A DNA stretch of 64,000 bases, from positions 682,001-746,000 of the forward strand of contig NZ_JARUIU010000001.1 of the NCBI RefSeq assembly GCF_029667115.1. Reading direction: 5' to 3'. Source of the DNA: Jeotgalibacillus sp. ET6 (GTDB taxonomy: Bacteria > Bacillota > Bacilli > Bacillales > Jeotgalibacillaceae). The position numbers were made by a program, and so were the translations under genes. Numbering within the stretch: position 1 is the first letter of the stretch; the number at the start of each line of letters is the position of its first letter. This document shows, one piece after another, positions 15,239 to 24,758 of the stretch. Under the pieces are notes generated by a model. The model saw only the letters and a list, made by a program, of their open reading frames with translations. It searched no databases and was not told where the DNA came from.

Positions 15239-16054
15239 TTATCCAAAACGACCAGAAATGTAATCTTCCGTCCGCTTATCAGAAGGGTTGGAGAAGATTT
15301 TATCTGTTTGATCAAATTCAATTACTTCCCCATTTAAGAAGAATGCAGTTTTATCTGAAATACGGGCAGCTTGCTGCATATTATGAGTAACAATAATAAT
15401 ACTGTATTCTTTTTTAAGCTCTTGAACAAGCTCTTCTACCTTCAAAGTTGAAATAGGATCGAGAGCTGAAGTAGGCTCATCCATTAAAATTACATCTGGT
15501 TCAATTGCAAGACAGCGTGCGATACAGATCCTTTGCTGCTGACCGCCGGAAAGACTGTATGCATTTTCGTTTAAACGATCCTTTACTTCATCCCAAATTG
15601 CTGCACCTCGAAGGCTCTTTTCAACAATTTGATCCAGTATTTTTTTGTTTTTTATTCCGTGGATACGCGGACCATATGCAATATTCTCATAGATTGACTT
15701 AGGAAAAGGGTTAGGCTTTTGAAAGACCATTCCAACCTTGGTCCGCAATTCCTCGACCCTATAGCCTTTTTCGAGAATATTCTTGCCGCGATAAATGATT
15801 TCACCTGATGTTTTTACGGAAGGAATCGTTTCTGTCATACGGTTGAGTGTTTTAATATATGTGGATTTACCACATCCTGAAGGCCCGATAATAGCTGTAA
15901 CTTCGTTTTCTTTAATATCTAAATCAATATTTTTCAATGCATGATTAGTGTCATACCACAAGTTAAGTTGATTTGATTGGTAAACAGAACCTCTGCTTGC
16001 AGATTCTTTTTCTTTTTCTGGAACTTGAATTTTAGGTTTCACTGTCGTTGTCAT
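15239..16054 (-). CDS. pstB: Phosphate ABC transporter ATP-binding protein PstB
   Basis: Cytoplasmic ATPase of the high-affinity phosphate importer: Walker [19 protein letters not shown]-loop VFQKPNPFP (typical of PstB), signature [16 protein letters not shown], Walker [14 protein letters not shown] and H-loop IIVTHNM. I prefer ATG 16054 (AGGGAG 9 nt upstream, 271 residues) to ATG 16072, which touches its ribosome site. A polar N-terminal extension of about 25 residues precedes the ABC domain. There is a single pstB here, whereas B. subtilis has two. Confidence 0.95.
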   Translation of the reverse strand: MTTTVKPKIQVPEKEKESASRGSVYQSNQLNLWYDTNHALKNIDLDIKENEVTAIIGPSGCGKSTYIKTLNRMTETIPSVKTSGEIIYRGKNILEKGYRVEELRTKVGMVFQKPNPFPKSIYENIAYGPRIHGIKNKKILDQIVEKSLRGAAIWDEVKDRLNENAYSLSGGQQQRICIARCLAIEPDVILMDEPTSALDPISTLKVEELVQELKKEYSIIIVTHNMQQAARISDKTAFFLNGEVIEFDQTDKIFSNPSDKRTEDYISGRFG

Positions 16055-16084
16055 AGGAAAAGCTCCCTTCATCCTCTTTAATAA

Positions 16085-16963
16085 TTAATATCTCTTCTGA
16101 TACTTATTACGAATAAATACAGCAATTGAATTCATAATGATAAGCAGCGTCATCAATACGATGATCCCCGCGGCCGCTACATCATGGAATGCAACCTGTG
16201 GACGTTTCGTCCAGTCGAAGATTTGCATTGGCAATGCGGTAAACGTACTCATAATGCTATCTGGGGTAAACATTAAAATCGTCGGGATTCCCAATACTAC
16301 TAGCGGTGCTGTTTCGCCAATAGCTCTTGATAAAGCAAGAATGCTTCCTGTTAATATCCCCGGAATCGCTGCTGGCAATACTATTCTTAAAATTGTTTGC
16401 CATTTTGTAGCACCCATCGCGTATGATGCATCTCTAAGTTCTTTGGGAACTGATCGTACAGCTTCCTGGGAAGCCACTATTATTATTGGTAAAATCAACA
16501 AGCTCATGGTCAGAGCAGCTGCCATAAGGGATATACCTAATCCAAAGAAACGAGCAAAGATTGTGAGTCCAAGAAGTCCAAAGACTACAGATGGAACACC
16601 AGCCAGATTGGATATATTGATCCGAATAAAATCTGTAAATTTATTCTTCTTTGCGTATTCTTCAAGGTAAACCGCCGTTCCTACACCTAAAAACATTGAA
16701 ATTGGAGCTACTAAAAGCATCAGATAAATCGATCCCAGAATAGCTGCCTTTATTCCTGAATTTTCCGGAATTCGAGAAGCGAAACTAGTGAAAAATTCGA
16801 GACTGAGATACTCACTTCCTTGAGTGACAATGCGATAAAGCAGGATTGCCAGTACAATCAATCCAAACATCGTTGCTGCTAAAAATATAGCTTTTAACAC
16901 TTTATTTTTTAATAAACGGCTATTCGTTTTATTCGCTACGGATTCATGATCAATATAATTCAT
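16085..16963 (-). CDS. pstA: Phosphate ABC transporter permease PstA
   Basis: 292 residues, six membrane helices, with the EAA-type coupling motif RDASYAMGATKWQTILRIVLPAAIPGILTG facing PstB. It forms the phosphate channel with PstC. The start is 2 nt after the pstC stop, with AGGAG in the end of pstC as ribosome site. Confidence 0.95.
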   Translation of the reverse strand: MNYIDHESVANKTNSRLLKNKVLKAIFLAATMFGLIVLAILLYRIVTQGSEYLSLEFFTSFASRIPENSGIKAAILGSIYLMLLVAPISMFLGVGTAVYLEEYAKKNKFTDFIRINISNLAGVPSVVFGLLGLTIFARFFGLGISLMAAALTMSLLILPIIIVASQEAVRSVPKELRDASYAMGATKWQTILRIVLPAAIPGILTGSILALSRAIGETAPLVVLGIPTILMFTPDSIMSTFTALPMQIFDWTKRPQVAFHDVAAAGIIVLMTLLIIMNSIAVFIRNKYQKRY

Positions 16964-16965
16964 TC

Positions 16966-17913
16966 TTAATACTCCTCTCTAAAGCGCTTGGAAATATATT
17001 GTGCAAGCATATTCATGATGAGGGTGAAAATGAACAACGTAAATCCGACAGCATAAATACTGTAGTAAATAGTTGTCCCATAGCCTACATCACCTGTAGA
17101 TACCTGAACAATATAAGCGGTCATAGTCTGAATGGATCCTGTGAGGTCACCATCAAACCTTGGAGTTGATCCTGCCGCCACCGCTACAATCATCGTTTCG
17201 CCAATTGCTCTTGAAATTGCCAGAACGGTTGAAGCGACGATACCGGATATCGCTGCAGGAAGAACAATCTTAATTGCTACTTCAAGCTTTGTGGAGCCGA
17301 GGGCATACGCACCGTCCCTCATAGAATTAGGAACTGAATTCATTGCATCTTCAGAAAGAGAGGCAATCATTGGAATGATCATAATTCCGACTACGATACC
17401 AGGACTAATCGCATTAAAAATGCTCACCTCAGGGGAAATGGATCGTAAAATCGGAGTAACGAATGTTAAAGCGAAAAAGCCATACACGATGGTTGGAACA
17501 CCAGCAAGCACTTCTAAAATCGGCTTGATAATTTTCCTTGCCCGAAAGCTCGCATATTCACTCAAATAAATGGCAGTGGCAATACCGATTGGCACTGCAA
17601 CTAAAACAGCAATTCCCGTAATTTTTAATGTTCCTACTATTAATGGGAGAATACCATATGTCGGAGTCGAGTTAGCAAAAGGATACCACTCGGTCCCAGT
17701 GATAAATTCCCAAAATGACACACGGGTAAAGAAAGTATAGGTTTCAAATAATAATGTTGCCAGGATTCCTACTGTTGTTAAGACAGAAACCACGGCGATG
17801 GCTAATAACAATTTGGGCATTAATTTTTCAACAAATGACAAGAGACCCCGATTGCTATTTTTTGCAATCAATTCCTGTACATTCAAAGTTGAATTTGATT
17901 CCTTCATCGACAT
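16966..17913 (-). CDS. pstC: Phosphate ABC transporter permease PstC
   Basis: 315 residues: a cytoplasmic N-terminus of about 30 residues, then six membrane helices and the EAA loop RDGAYALGSTKLEVAIKIVLPAAISG. Partner of PstA. AGGAGG lies 7 nt before the ATG. The gap to pstS contains a hairpin without a T-run, listed separately, which may set the ratio of PstS to the membrane proteins. Confidence 0.95.
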   Translation of the reverse strand: MSMKESNSTLNVQELIAKNSNRGLLSFVEKLMPKLLLAIAVVSVLTTVGILATLLFETYTFFTRVSFWEFITGTEWYPFANSTPTYGILPLIVGTLKITGIAVLVAVPIGIATAIYLSEYASFRARKIIKPILEVLAGVPTIVYGFFALTFVTPILRSISPEVSIFNAISPGIVVGIMIIPMIASLSEDAMNSVPNSMRDGAYALGSTKLEVAIKIVLPAAISGIVASTVLAISRAIGETMIVAVAAGSTPRFDGDLTGSIQTMTAYIVQVSTGDVGYGTTIYYSIYAVGFTLFIFTLIMNMLAQYISKRFREEY

Positions 17914-17945
17914 GTGAAAACCCTCCTATATCCAAAAGACACAAT

Positions 17946-17980
17946 GAGATGAGAAGCGCGAATATCACGCTCCTCTTCTC
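17946..17980 (-). promoter_or_regulatory. Intra-operon hairpin between pstS and pstC
   Basis: A 13-bp stem with two mismatches (17946-17958 with 17968-17980) and a 9-nt loop, not followed by T. A plausible mRNA processing or stability element that favours PstS over the downstream genes. Confidence 0.45.
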
Positions 17981-17990
17981 AAACCTGATT

Positions 17991-19004
17991 TTATTTTAAA
18001 GATTCAATTGTTTCCATATCTTCGTCATACAGTTCTTGTGGAGCTCTTACATATCCTACAGCTTCTGCAAGGTCTCCAGCATTTTCAATTGCGAAAGTGA
18101 TAAAATCTGCGGCAGCAGGATTCTCACTGATTGATGAGTTGCTTACATAAGTAAACAATGGACGTGATAATGGTGCATATTCACCAGATTCGATCGTTTC
18201 ATTCGTTGGTTCAACAGGTCCCTCACCATTGTCAATTGGAACAACTTTTAATGTATCTTGATTTTCTAGATAGTACGCATAGCCAAAGTAACCAATTGCA
18301 TTCGGAGAACCTAGTACACCTTGTACAAGTACGTTATCATCCTCAGAAAGAGTAGCTGAACGTACAATGTCGTCCTCTTCTAAAATAACTTCATTCCAAT
18401 AGTCATACGTTCCAGAGTCTGTACCTGGTGAGTAGTATTCGATTGGCTCTTCAGGCCATCCTTCACGGATATCAGCCCAAGTTTTTTCTTCACCATCTTC
18501 TACCCACATAGCTTTTAATTCTTCAACTGTCAGGTGATCTACCCAGTCGTTTTCCTGGCTGACAACTACAGAGAGTCCGTCAAATCCAAGTTCTACCTCT
18601 GTATACTCAATTCCTGCTTCTTCTAATGCAGAAGCTTCTTCTTCTTTAATTGGACGAGAAGCATTTGAAAATGCAGTTTCACCAGCGATGAATTTTTCAA
18701 ATCCTCCGCCAGTTCCAGATACTCCGGATGAAACCTGAACGCCAGGCTGTGCTGCTGCATATTCTTCAACAATTGCCTCCATGATCGGGGCTACTGTAGA
18801 GGATCCGTCTCCTTGTACTTGACCTTCAAGTTCTCCCTCTTCACCGGAAGTATCAGAAGCAGATTCTTCATTTTCAGAAGTTTCTGCGTCAGTAGCATCT
18901 CCGTCTGTACCGTTTGCCGCTTCATCTTCTTCTCCACCGCAAGCAGCCAAGAATATTGCTGATCCCAGCATAGTGGTCATTGCCAAGTACTTAAAACTTT
19001 TCAT
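17991..19004 (-). CDS. pstS: Phosphate-binding lipoprotein PstS
   Basis: 337 residues. The signal peptide ends in the lipobox LAAC (Cys22), followed by an acidic linker of about 40 residues rich in D, E, S, G and T, and then the phosphate-binding domain (GDGSSTVAPIMEAIVEEY, SSGVSGTGGGFEKF, SPGTDSGTYDYW). It captures phosphate outside the membrane for PstCAB. It is first gene of the operon, preceded by TAGGAGGAATT and a PhoP box array. The strongly acidic linker is longer than usual. Confidence 0.96.
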   Translation of the reverse strand: MKSFKYLAMTTMLGSAIFLAACGGEEDEAANGTDGDATDAETSENEESASDTSGEEGELEGQVQGDGSSTVAPIMEAIVEEYAAAQPGVQVSSGVSGTGGGFEKFIAGETAFSNASRPIKEEEASALEEAGIEYTEVELGFDGLSVVVSQENDWVDHLTVEELKAMWVEDGEEKTWADIREGWPEEPIEYYSPGTDSGTYDYWNEVILEEDDIVRSATLSEDDNVLVQGVLGSPNAIGYFGYAYYLENQDTLKVVPIDNGEGPVEPTNETIESGEYAPLSRPLFTYVSNSSISENPAAADFITFAIENAGDLAEAVGYVRAPQELYDEDMETIESLK

Positions 19005-19065
19005 ACTGTAATTCCTCCTAAAGTGTTGGTTGGTTTGTCCTACATGTAATACAATACTAGGAGAC

Positions 19066-19104
19066 TATTAAGTAGATATAAATCAAATGTAAAGCTTTTG
19101 TAAA
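19066..19104 (-). promoter_or_regulatory. PhoP box array upstream of pstS
   Basis: On the minus strand TTTACA-N5-TTTACA-N5-TTTATA-N5-TTAATA, four hexamers exactly 11 bp apart, which is the known Bacillus PhoP box (TT(A/C/T)ACA-N5 repeats). TAGTAT (plus-strand 19054-19059) just downstream may be the -10. This predicts induction of pstSCAB-phoU by phosphate starvation. Confidence 0.82.
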
Positions 19105-19145
19105 TTAACATTAGTTTTAGGTTTATCTTCTGAAAAAAAGGTTAC

Positions 19146-19179
19146 AAAAAGCCAGATCCCATACAGGATCTGGCTTTTT
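19146..19179 (-). terminator. Terminator after pbpA
   Basis: A perfect 14-bp stem (19146-19159 / 19166-19179) with loop CATACA; the outer five pairs are A-T and give the minus-strand U-tract. Confidence 0.9.
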
Positions 19180-19193
19180 GAACTCTTACATAA

Positions 19194-21365
19194 TTAGTTT
19201 CCGGCATTCGCTTCTTCTTCAGCAAGTTCTATTTCAACTGCTTCATCTGCTCCGCCTTCTTCCATCCGTTTTTCTCTCAGTTCAAAATATTTTTCGAGAA
19301 TAGCGGTTCCCAGATCTTCATTGGCGTCTACTCGCAGCCGTTCTGTTCCATCATTAGGGTACAGCCAAGGAACCATAACGGAAAAAGCAACTTCCGGTTT
19401 ATCTGCAGGCGCATAGCCGACTAGAGTTGAGTTGATAGTTAAAGGAGGATCACCCAGGTAGTTGTCCACATACTTAGGTCCAAAATAAACAACTTCTGCT
19501 GTACCGGTTTTTCCTGCAGCGACATAGCCGTTTCCTTTTAAATCCTGTCCTGTACCGTTCGCTCCATTGAAACTTGCGAAGAAGCCCCGCTTCACGTGAT
19601 CGATTTCTTCCTGTGTATTATTGAGCTTATTCAGCACGTCCGGTTTCATTTCCTGAAGCAGCGGTCCTAGTGTATCATTTTCCTTGCTGGGCTCCCTGAT
19701 TTGTTTCACAATTTTTGGTGCAATACGGTTTCCGCCATTTGCAATAGTAGAAACGTATTGAGCCATTTGCATCGCAGTATACGTGTCAAACTGTCCAATA
19801 GCCAAATCAAGGTACTTACCTGGCAAAAAGTCATTGTTAGCTTGAAATCCGGTATTTTCTCCAGGCATATCAATGCCAGTTTCCACACCTAGTCCAAACT
19901 GTCCAAAATAATTTCTGAATTTTGTGAACGATGATTTACCAATATCAATAGGCTGCTTTGGAGTATACGTGGCACCAGCCATATCAATGGCCACTTTGAA
20001 CATATATCCATTCGAAGAAACTTCCAGCGCTTCCAAATCAGTCATTTGACGATAGGCCTCGCGATTGCCATAGTAGGAGCCTTTCAGAGGAGATCCTTTT
20101 ATATTGATAACTTCATCCACATACCCTTTATAAGGAAAGGACACTTCATCCTGATAGCCAGAAAGGATCGTAGCTCCCTTAACACTTGAACCAGCTTCAT
20201 AGGCACTTGTAAATGCGCCGATATTGTAATCTATGATTTCGTCTTCTTCTTCATCAAATTGCTGGCCGACCATAGCAAGCACTTCGCCCGTATCAGGCTC
20301 CATCATCACTACAAAGGCACGGTCAAAAATTGGACGGCCTCCTCCTCGTTTGAGGTTTTCAACGTAATCGCCTACGATTTTTTCAACTTCCTTTTGGAGT
20401 TCCATATCTATTGAGAGCACAAGATCTTTTCCACGTTCTCCTTCATGAACTGTCTGACTGTCAATGACATTGCCGGCTTTGTCGGTTATCGTTTTAACCT
20501 TGGATTTCTGCCCCTGCAGAATATCTTCATACTGAAGCTCCAAATAGCTCGTTCCGACTCTGTCGTTGCGTGTATAATCTCTTGCAAGATAGTAATCTAT
20601 CTTATCTTCAGGAATGGATTTCACACTTCCAAGAGCAGATCTGAAAACATCGCCATATGCATACTGACGATTCCAATCCACTGTGGTATTTACGCCCGGC
20701 AGAGTATTTAGATGTTCACTTACAGTAGCAAACTCTTCATCTGTTACGTCCTCATTTTTAATGATTTGAGGAGAAAGATTGTATCCGGACTGCATTTCGC
20801 GGTAAATAGCCAGAACTTCTAATTCTGAGTCTGTTAGTGCATTCAGCTCATCTTCTGTAATTCTCTCTCTTATCAACTCATCATATTCAGCCTGACTTAA
20901 TTCGCCACCCTCAAACAACACTTGTTCTTCTTCAGTGATTTTTTCTTTTGCTGCCTCAGGGTTTTCGCGCACCCAATAATCCTGTTTATCACGTGTTGTT
21001 ACCTTTTTTGTCTCAACGGTGATTAGTTCAGCTAGCCTTTTTGCCACCATCGTCATTTCTTCTTGAGAAGTCTGCTGATTTTTTGTGTATGTAATGGCAT
21101 TCACAGGCTGATTGTCCACTACTATGTTTCCATTCCGGTCAAAGATTTTCCCCCGTGGCACACTCGTATTTACTTCTACCTCTTCCGTTCTTTCAAGCTC
21201 CCTGACGTAATTTTCACCATTAACAATCTGCAGAACGCCGAGCCGGAGAATCAAGAGGGAAAACATTAAGAAAACCGCAAAGAAAAGAACGTTCATCCGT
21301 GATGAAACGTGATTCTTTTTTTGCTTTTTTTCTCTGGTTCGTGCTGTTTCCTTTTTCAACCGCAT
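19194..21365 (-). CDS. pbpA: Class B penicillin-binding protein 2A (PbpA)
   Basis: 723 residues: a basic cytoplasmic N-terminus, one membrane anchor (about 26-46), a pedestal/dimerisation domain containing SVPRGKIFDRNGN, then a transpeptidase with SxxK (SSVKG), SxN (SSNGY) and KTG (KTGTAEV). It cross-links peptidoglycan for side-wall elongation; B. subtilis PbpA is the rod-shape PBP2A at this position. The last ~25 residues are acidic (EIELAEEEANAGN), like other exported proteins here. It forms a single-gene unit with its own terminator. Confidence 0.93.
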   Translation of the reverse strand: MRLKKETARTREKKQKKNHVSSRMNVLFFAVFLMFSLLILRLGVLQIVNGENYVRELERTEEVEVNTSVPRGKIFDRNGNIVVDNQPVNAITYTKNQQTSQEEMTMVAKRLAELITVETKKVTTRDKQDYWVRENPEAAKEKITEEEQVLFEGGELSQAEYDELIRERITEDELNALTDSELEVLAIYREMQSGYNLSPQIIKNEDVTDEEFATVSEHLNTLPGVNTTVDWNRQYAYGDVFRSALGSVKSIPEDKIDYYLARDYTRNDRVGTSYLELQYEDILQGQKSKVKTITDKAGNVIDSQTVHEGERGKDLVLSIDMELQKEVEKIVGDYVENLKRGGGRPIFDRAFVVMMEPDTGEVLAMVGQQFDEEEDEIIDYNIGAFTSAYEAGSSVKGATILSGYQDEVSFPYKGYVDEVINIKGSPLKGSYYGNREAYRQMTDLEALEVSSNGYMFKVAIDMAGATYTPKQPIDIGKSSFTKFRNYFGQFGLGVETGIDMPGENTGFQANNDFLPGKYLDLAIGQFDTYTAMQMAQYVSTIANGGNRIAPKIVKQIREPSKENDTLGPLLQEMKPDVLNKLNNTQEEIDHVKRGFFASFNGANGTGQDLKGNGYVAAGKTGTAEVVYFGPKYVDNYLGDPPLTINSTLVGYAPADKPEVAFSVMVPWLYPNDGTERLRVDANEDLGTAILEKYFELREKRMEEGGADEAVEIELAEEEANAGN

Positions 21366-21456
21366 ACTTCCTTTCTATATATAAACCTGATTATATTCAT
21401 TTTATAGAATCTGTTTACCATCTTCTACAGTTTAGCACTTTTTTCATTAAAACGAC

Positions 21457-21488
21457 AAAAAACCCGCACAAAAATGTGCGGGTTTTTT
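21457..21488 (-). terminator. Terminator after sodA
   Basis: A 14-bp stem (AAAAAACCCGCACA / TGTGCGGGTTTTTT) with loop AAAA; strong on the minus strand and possibly bidirectional. Confidence 0.9.
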
Positions 21489-21494
21489 TATTCT

Positions 21495-22103
21495 TTATCT
21501 TGCTGCTACATATAGTTTTTCAACTGCGTTCCAGTCCACTACATTCCAGAAAGCGTTAATGTAGTCAGGACGCTTGTTTTGATATTTCAAATAATAAGCG
21601 TGCTCCCATACATCAAGACCTACTACAGGTGTTTTACCTTCTGTAAGTGGAGAGTCCTGATTAGGAGTGCTTGTAATTTCAAGCTGGCCATTATTTACAA
21701 CTAGCCAAGCCCATCCAGATCCGAAGCGTCCAGCTCCTGCTGCTGCGAACTCTTCTTTAAATTTTTCAAAGCTGCCAAACTTTTCGTTAATTGCAGCTGC
21801 AAGTTCCCCAGAAGGCTCTCCGCCACCGTTAGGAGAAAGAATCTTCCAGAAGAATGAGTGGTTGGCGTGTCCGCCGCCATTGTTTCTAACTGCTGTTTGT
21901 ACAGAGTCCGGAACGGTGTTCAAGTCTGCCATCAGCTCGTCAATTGTTTTAGACTGAAGGTCACTGTGCCCTTCAAGTGCATCGTTTAATTTCGTTACAT
22001 ATGTGTTATGGTGCTTCGTGTGGTGAATATTCATGGTTTCCTTGTCGAAATGTGGTTCAAGTGCATCATACGAATACGGTAATTCTGGTAATGTATAACC
22101 CAT
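21495..22103 (-). CDS. sodA: Superoxide dismutase [Mn/Fe]
   Basis: 202 residues from ATG 22103 (GGAGG upstream), the length of B. subtilis SodA. Metal ligands are visible: His in NIHHTKHH, His in [10 protein letters not shown], and the Asp and His in [12 protein letters not shown]. It dismutates superoxide in the cytoplasm. A GG(G)-containing stretch and Gln near the second active site (LEGHSDLQ) do not by themselves settle Mn or Fe; Mn is usual for this group. Upstream are a SigA-like promoter and a palindrome. Confidence 0.97.
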   Translation of the reverse strand: MGYTLPELPYSYDALEPHFDKETMNIHHTKHHNTYVTKLNDALEGHSDLQSKTIDELMADLNTVPDSVQTAVRNNGGGHANHSFFWKILSPNGGGEPSGELAAAINEKFGSFEKFKEEFAAAGAGRFGSGWAWLVVNNGQLEITSTPNQDSPLTEGKTPVVGLDVWEHAYYLKYQNKRPDYINAFWNVVDWNAVEKLYVAAR

Positions 22104-22131
22104 GATTAAATTCCTCCTTATGTAAATTAGT

Positions 22132-22194
22132 CGAATCATCAAATGATTCGTTAACTTCAGAACTTAGCGTATCAAATCCTGAATCATTCTTCAA
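22132..22194 (-). promoter_or_regulatory. sodA promoter with downstream palindrome
   Basis: Minus strand TTGAAG (22189-22194), 17 bp, TACGCT (22166-22171). About 9-27 nt past the likely start of transcription lies a perfect palindrome CGAATCAT-CAA-ATGATTCG (22132-22150), in the position of a repressor operator or 5' UTR hairpin. It does not match the PerR or MntR boxes known to me. Confidence 0.5.
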
Positions 22195-22255
22195 TTTTTT
22201 TGCTTTGCTTTTTGCCCTTCCCTTTTAAATTACCCAAGACAACTAAGATTAATCA

Positions 22256-22738
22256 TTAAAGGACGGCAAATAAAAAATATACGATCATAAATAATTGAAC
22301 AGCCCCTTTTGTCACAACCGATGTGACGAATCCTATTAAAGATCCAAATCCAATTTTTACTGCTTGTTTAAAAGGTGTTCTATTCACCAGCAATTCGCCG
22401 GCTACAGCGCCTATAAATGGACCAGCAATAATTCCGATCAGTGGCAGAACAAATGGACCGACTAAAAGACCGATCGTGCTTCCCCAAATACCTGCAGAAG
22501 AACCTCCAAATCTTTTAACCCCAAATAAGTTTGAAACATAATCTGCACCAAAAAGCAAAATGACTAATAAAATCTGGATGGTCCAAAACAGCCAGTTAAA
22601 CGGATCAAACGAAAAAAAGAGTCCATATAAAAGAAATCCTGCTAAGATAAAAATAACACTTGGTATGATGGGATAAATTAATCCTATGAACGCAATCAGG
22701 AACACCAGACTAATCAACACCCAGTACATAATTTCCAA
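22256..22738 (-). CDS. yqgC: YqgC, DUF456 membrane protein
   Basis: 160 residues and about four to five membrane helices, with the glycine-rich [20 protein letters not shown] segment of the DUF456 family. A TTG at 22738 has GAGGGGG 7 nt upstream and is preferred to the ATG three codons inside. Function unknown. It lies upstream of sodA, as in B. subtilis. Confidence 0.85.
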   Translation of the reverse strand: MEIMYWVLISLVFLIAFIGLIYPIIPSVIFILAGFLLYGLFFSFDPFNWLFWTIQILLVILLFGADYVSNLFGVKRFGGSSAGIWGSTIGLLVGPFVLPLIGIIAGPFIGAVAGELLVNRTPFKQAVKIGFGSLIGFVTSVVTKGAVQLFMIVYFLFAVL

Positions 22739-22831
22739 CGCGTTTCCCCCTCTCTACAATTTAATATACCAGAAGCAAGTTGAAAGCTGCATGTTAACTG
22801 TCTTACTGTAGCCTTCAGTTCAGCGAAGAAT

Positions 22832-22866
22832 AAAAAAAAGAGAAGAGCTGAACCGCTCCCCTCTCT
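22832..22866 (-). terminator. Terminator after the Na/Pi cotransporter gene
   Basis: An imperfect stem with wobble pairs (GAGAGGGGAGC / GCTCTTCTC) followed by eight T on the minus strand. Confidence 0.7.
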
Positions 22867-22872
22867 ACACTT

Positions 22873-24507
22873 TTATTTTCTTAGCCCTAAAACAGCTTCA
22901 GCAATATTAACAGCGTGATCGCCGATTCTCTCAAGATTTGAAACAATATCCACAAAAACAATTCCTGACTGCCCTGAACATTGACCTTCATTCAGTCGTA
23001 AAATATGTTTCTTTCTGAATTTGCGTTCCATTTTATCAATAAGATCTTCTTTTTCAGCAACATCTCGTGCAATTGCCTGATCATTTTGATCGAGTGCCTC
23101 AATGGAACTTGATACTGCGTCAATGGTCAGCGTAAACATTTCTCTTAAATCTTCCATGGCTTCTTCAGTCATCTTAACTTTATTAGACTGCTGGTAATCC
23201 ACTAATTCGATAATATTTTCAAAATGGTCGCCTATTCGTTCAATATCCCGAACAGAGTCCATTAAGTTGGAATGTCTTTCAGATTCAGCAGCAGATAAAG
23301 AAGCGCTTGAAAGCTGAACCAGATAATCCGTAATCTTATTATCTAAGTTATTGATCGCGTCCTCAATCTGGTAGCCAAGCTCCGCATGTTTCGTGTTCTT
23401 CGTTTTCAGGTATTCAAACGATTCATTTAATCCTTGTACAGCAAATGATCCCATTCGCAGTACTTCTTCTTTTGCCTGACCGAGCGCAATAGATGGTGAC
23501 TGTTCAATAAAGTGAGGGTCAAGGTGTTTTGGTTTAAATTCAACCACAACATCTTTTCCTGGAATAATCTTAGTCACTATAACAGCCAGTAAAGCGATAA
23601 ACGGAAATTGAACTATTGTATTGGTTACATTGAAGGTACCATGCGCAAATGCAATCTGCATCGCTGGTTCCAATTGCAGGAACTGATCGATCCACGTTAT
23701 GAACCAGGTAAAAGGCGCCAGCAGGAGCATAAAGATAATTGTACCAATAATATTAAAAAGTACATGAACTGCTGCTGCACGCTTAGCAGCAACAGAAGCT
23801 CCAATAGCAGCCAGTACTGCTGTGATTGTAGTTCCGATATTATCCCCAAAAAGAACCGGAATAGCTGCATCAAGAGAAATTAAATTCTCTGCATATAGTC
23901 CTTGAAGTACGCCAATCGTGGCACTTGAACTTTGTACAATCATTGTAAAGACCGTACCGACTATAACGCCAAGAACCGGTATTTCACTCATACTTTGTGT
24001 TAAATCAATAAACGCTTGAAGTTCACGAAGCGGCTTCATCCCGCCGCTCATTAATTCAAGACCGTAAAATAGCAGACCAAAACCAAAAATAACCTGGCCT
24101 GCATTATTTACTTTATTATTTTTTATAAAAAACAGGAGCAGTGCACCAAGTGCCGCGATCGGCAGTGCATATTCTCCAATATCAATTCCGATAATAAAAG
24201 CCGTAACGGTTGTACCAATGTTTGCACCCATAATAACACCGATAGCTTGTCTTAAGGTCATAAATCCTGCACTTACAAGACCAATCGTAATAACGGTTGT
24301 TCCAGTACTTGTTTGCAGAAGGATTGTTACGAAAATACCTGCAAGTACGCCCATAAAGGGATTTGTCGTAAATCGATCTAAAATTTCTCTTAGCCGGTCC
24401 CCAGCAGATCTCTGCAAACCATCTCCCATATATTTAAGACCAAAGAGAAAGATACCCAATCCTCCAATAAATTGAAAGAATACTTCCTGCCAATTCACTT
24501 CCATCAT
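22873..24507 (-). CDS. Na/Pi cotransporter family protein with C-terminal PhoU-like domain
   Basis: 544 residues. Two Na/Pi-cotransporter repeats (GGLGIFLFGLKYMGDGL..., QTSTGTTVITIGLVSAG and the second QSSSATIGVLQGL, GDNIGTTITAVLAAIG) form the membrane part up to about residue 310. A PhoU-like helical domain follows (RDIERIGDHFENI and SNLERIGDHAVNIAEAVL). This is the YjbB/NptA type: low-affinity phosphate movement across the membrane, possibly export. B. subtilis has no homologue here. No PhoP box was found upstream. ATG 24507 and ATG 24504 are adjacent; AGGGG precedes them. Confidence 0.9.
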   Translation of the reverse strand: MMEVNWQEVFFQFIGGLGIFLFGLKYMGDGLQRSAGDRLREILDRFTTNPFMGVLAGIFVTILLQTSTGTTVITIGLVSAGFMTLRQAIGVIMGANIGTTVTAFIIGIDIGEYALPIAALGALLLFFIKNNKVNNAGQVIFGFGLLFYGLELMSGGMKPLRELQAFIDLTQSMSEIPVLGVIVGTVFTMIVQSSSATIGVLQGLYAENLISLDAAIPVLFGDNIGTTITAVLAAIGASVAAKRAAAVHVLFNIIGTIIFMLLLAPFTWFITWIDQFLQLEPAMQIAFAHGTFNVTNTIVQFPFIALLAVIVTKIIPGKDVVVEFKPKHLDPHFIEQSPSIALGQAKEEVLRMGSFAVQGLNESFEYLKTKNTKHAELGYQIEDAINNLDNKITDYLVQLSSASLSAAESERHSNLMDSVRDIERIGDHFENIIELVDYQQSNKVKMTEEAMEDLREMFTLTIDAVSSSIEALDQNDQAIARDVAEKEDLIDKMERKFRKKHILRLNEGQCSGQSGIVFVDIVSNLERIGDHAVNIAEAVLGLRK

Positions 24508-24758
24508 TTCAACCCCTGTTAAACATATTTAGACAAATTTCTTGAAAACCCTCTACAATTATTAATTCTTTTTATGCTTTAAGTAAACACTTTTTCGATA
24601 AAATTTACAATCGGTTAATAAAGACCGACTAATATTACATTTATGTTACAAAAAGTTGAAAATTATAAATTGTTCACAAACTTTTTATGTTTGAATTCGT
24701 GCGTTGAACGATTAAAATATAGAATGGACTTAGAATAGATATAGGAGGACATCCTGTT

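Noticed and set aside
16137-16670. 177-codon plus-strand ORF
   Set aside because: Antisense to pstA, with no ribosome site and no recognisable domain.
17132-17569. 145-codon plus-strand ORF
   Set aside because: Antisense to pstC, lacks a ribosome site, and its composition mirrors the real gene.
24508-24758. PhoP box upstream of the Na/Pi cotransporter gene
   Set aside because: Single TT(A/T)ACA-like hexamers occur, but no pair has the 11-bp phase seen at pstS.
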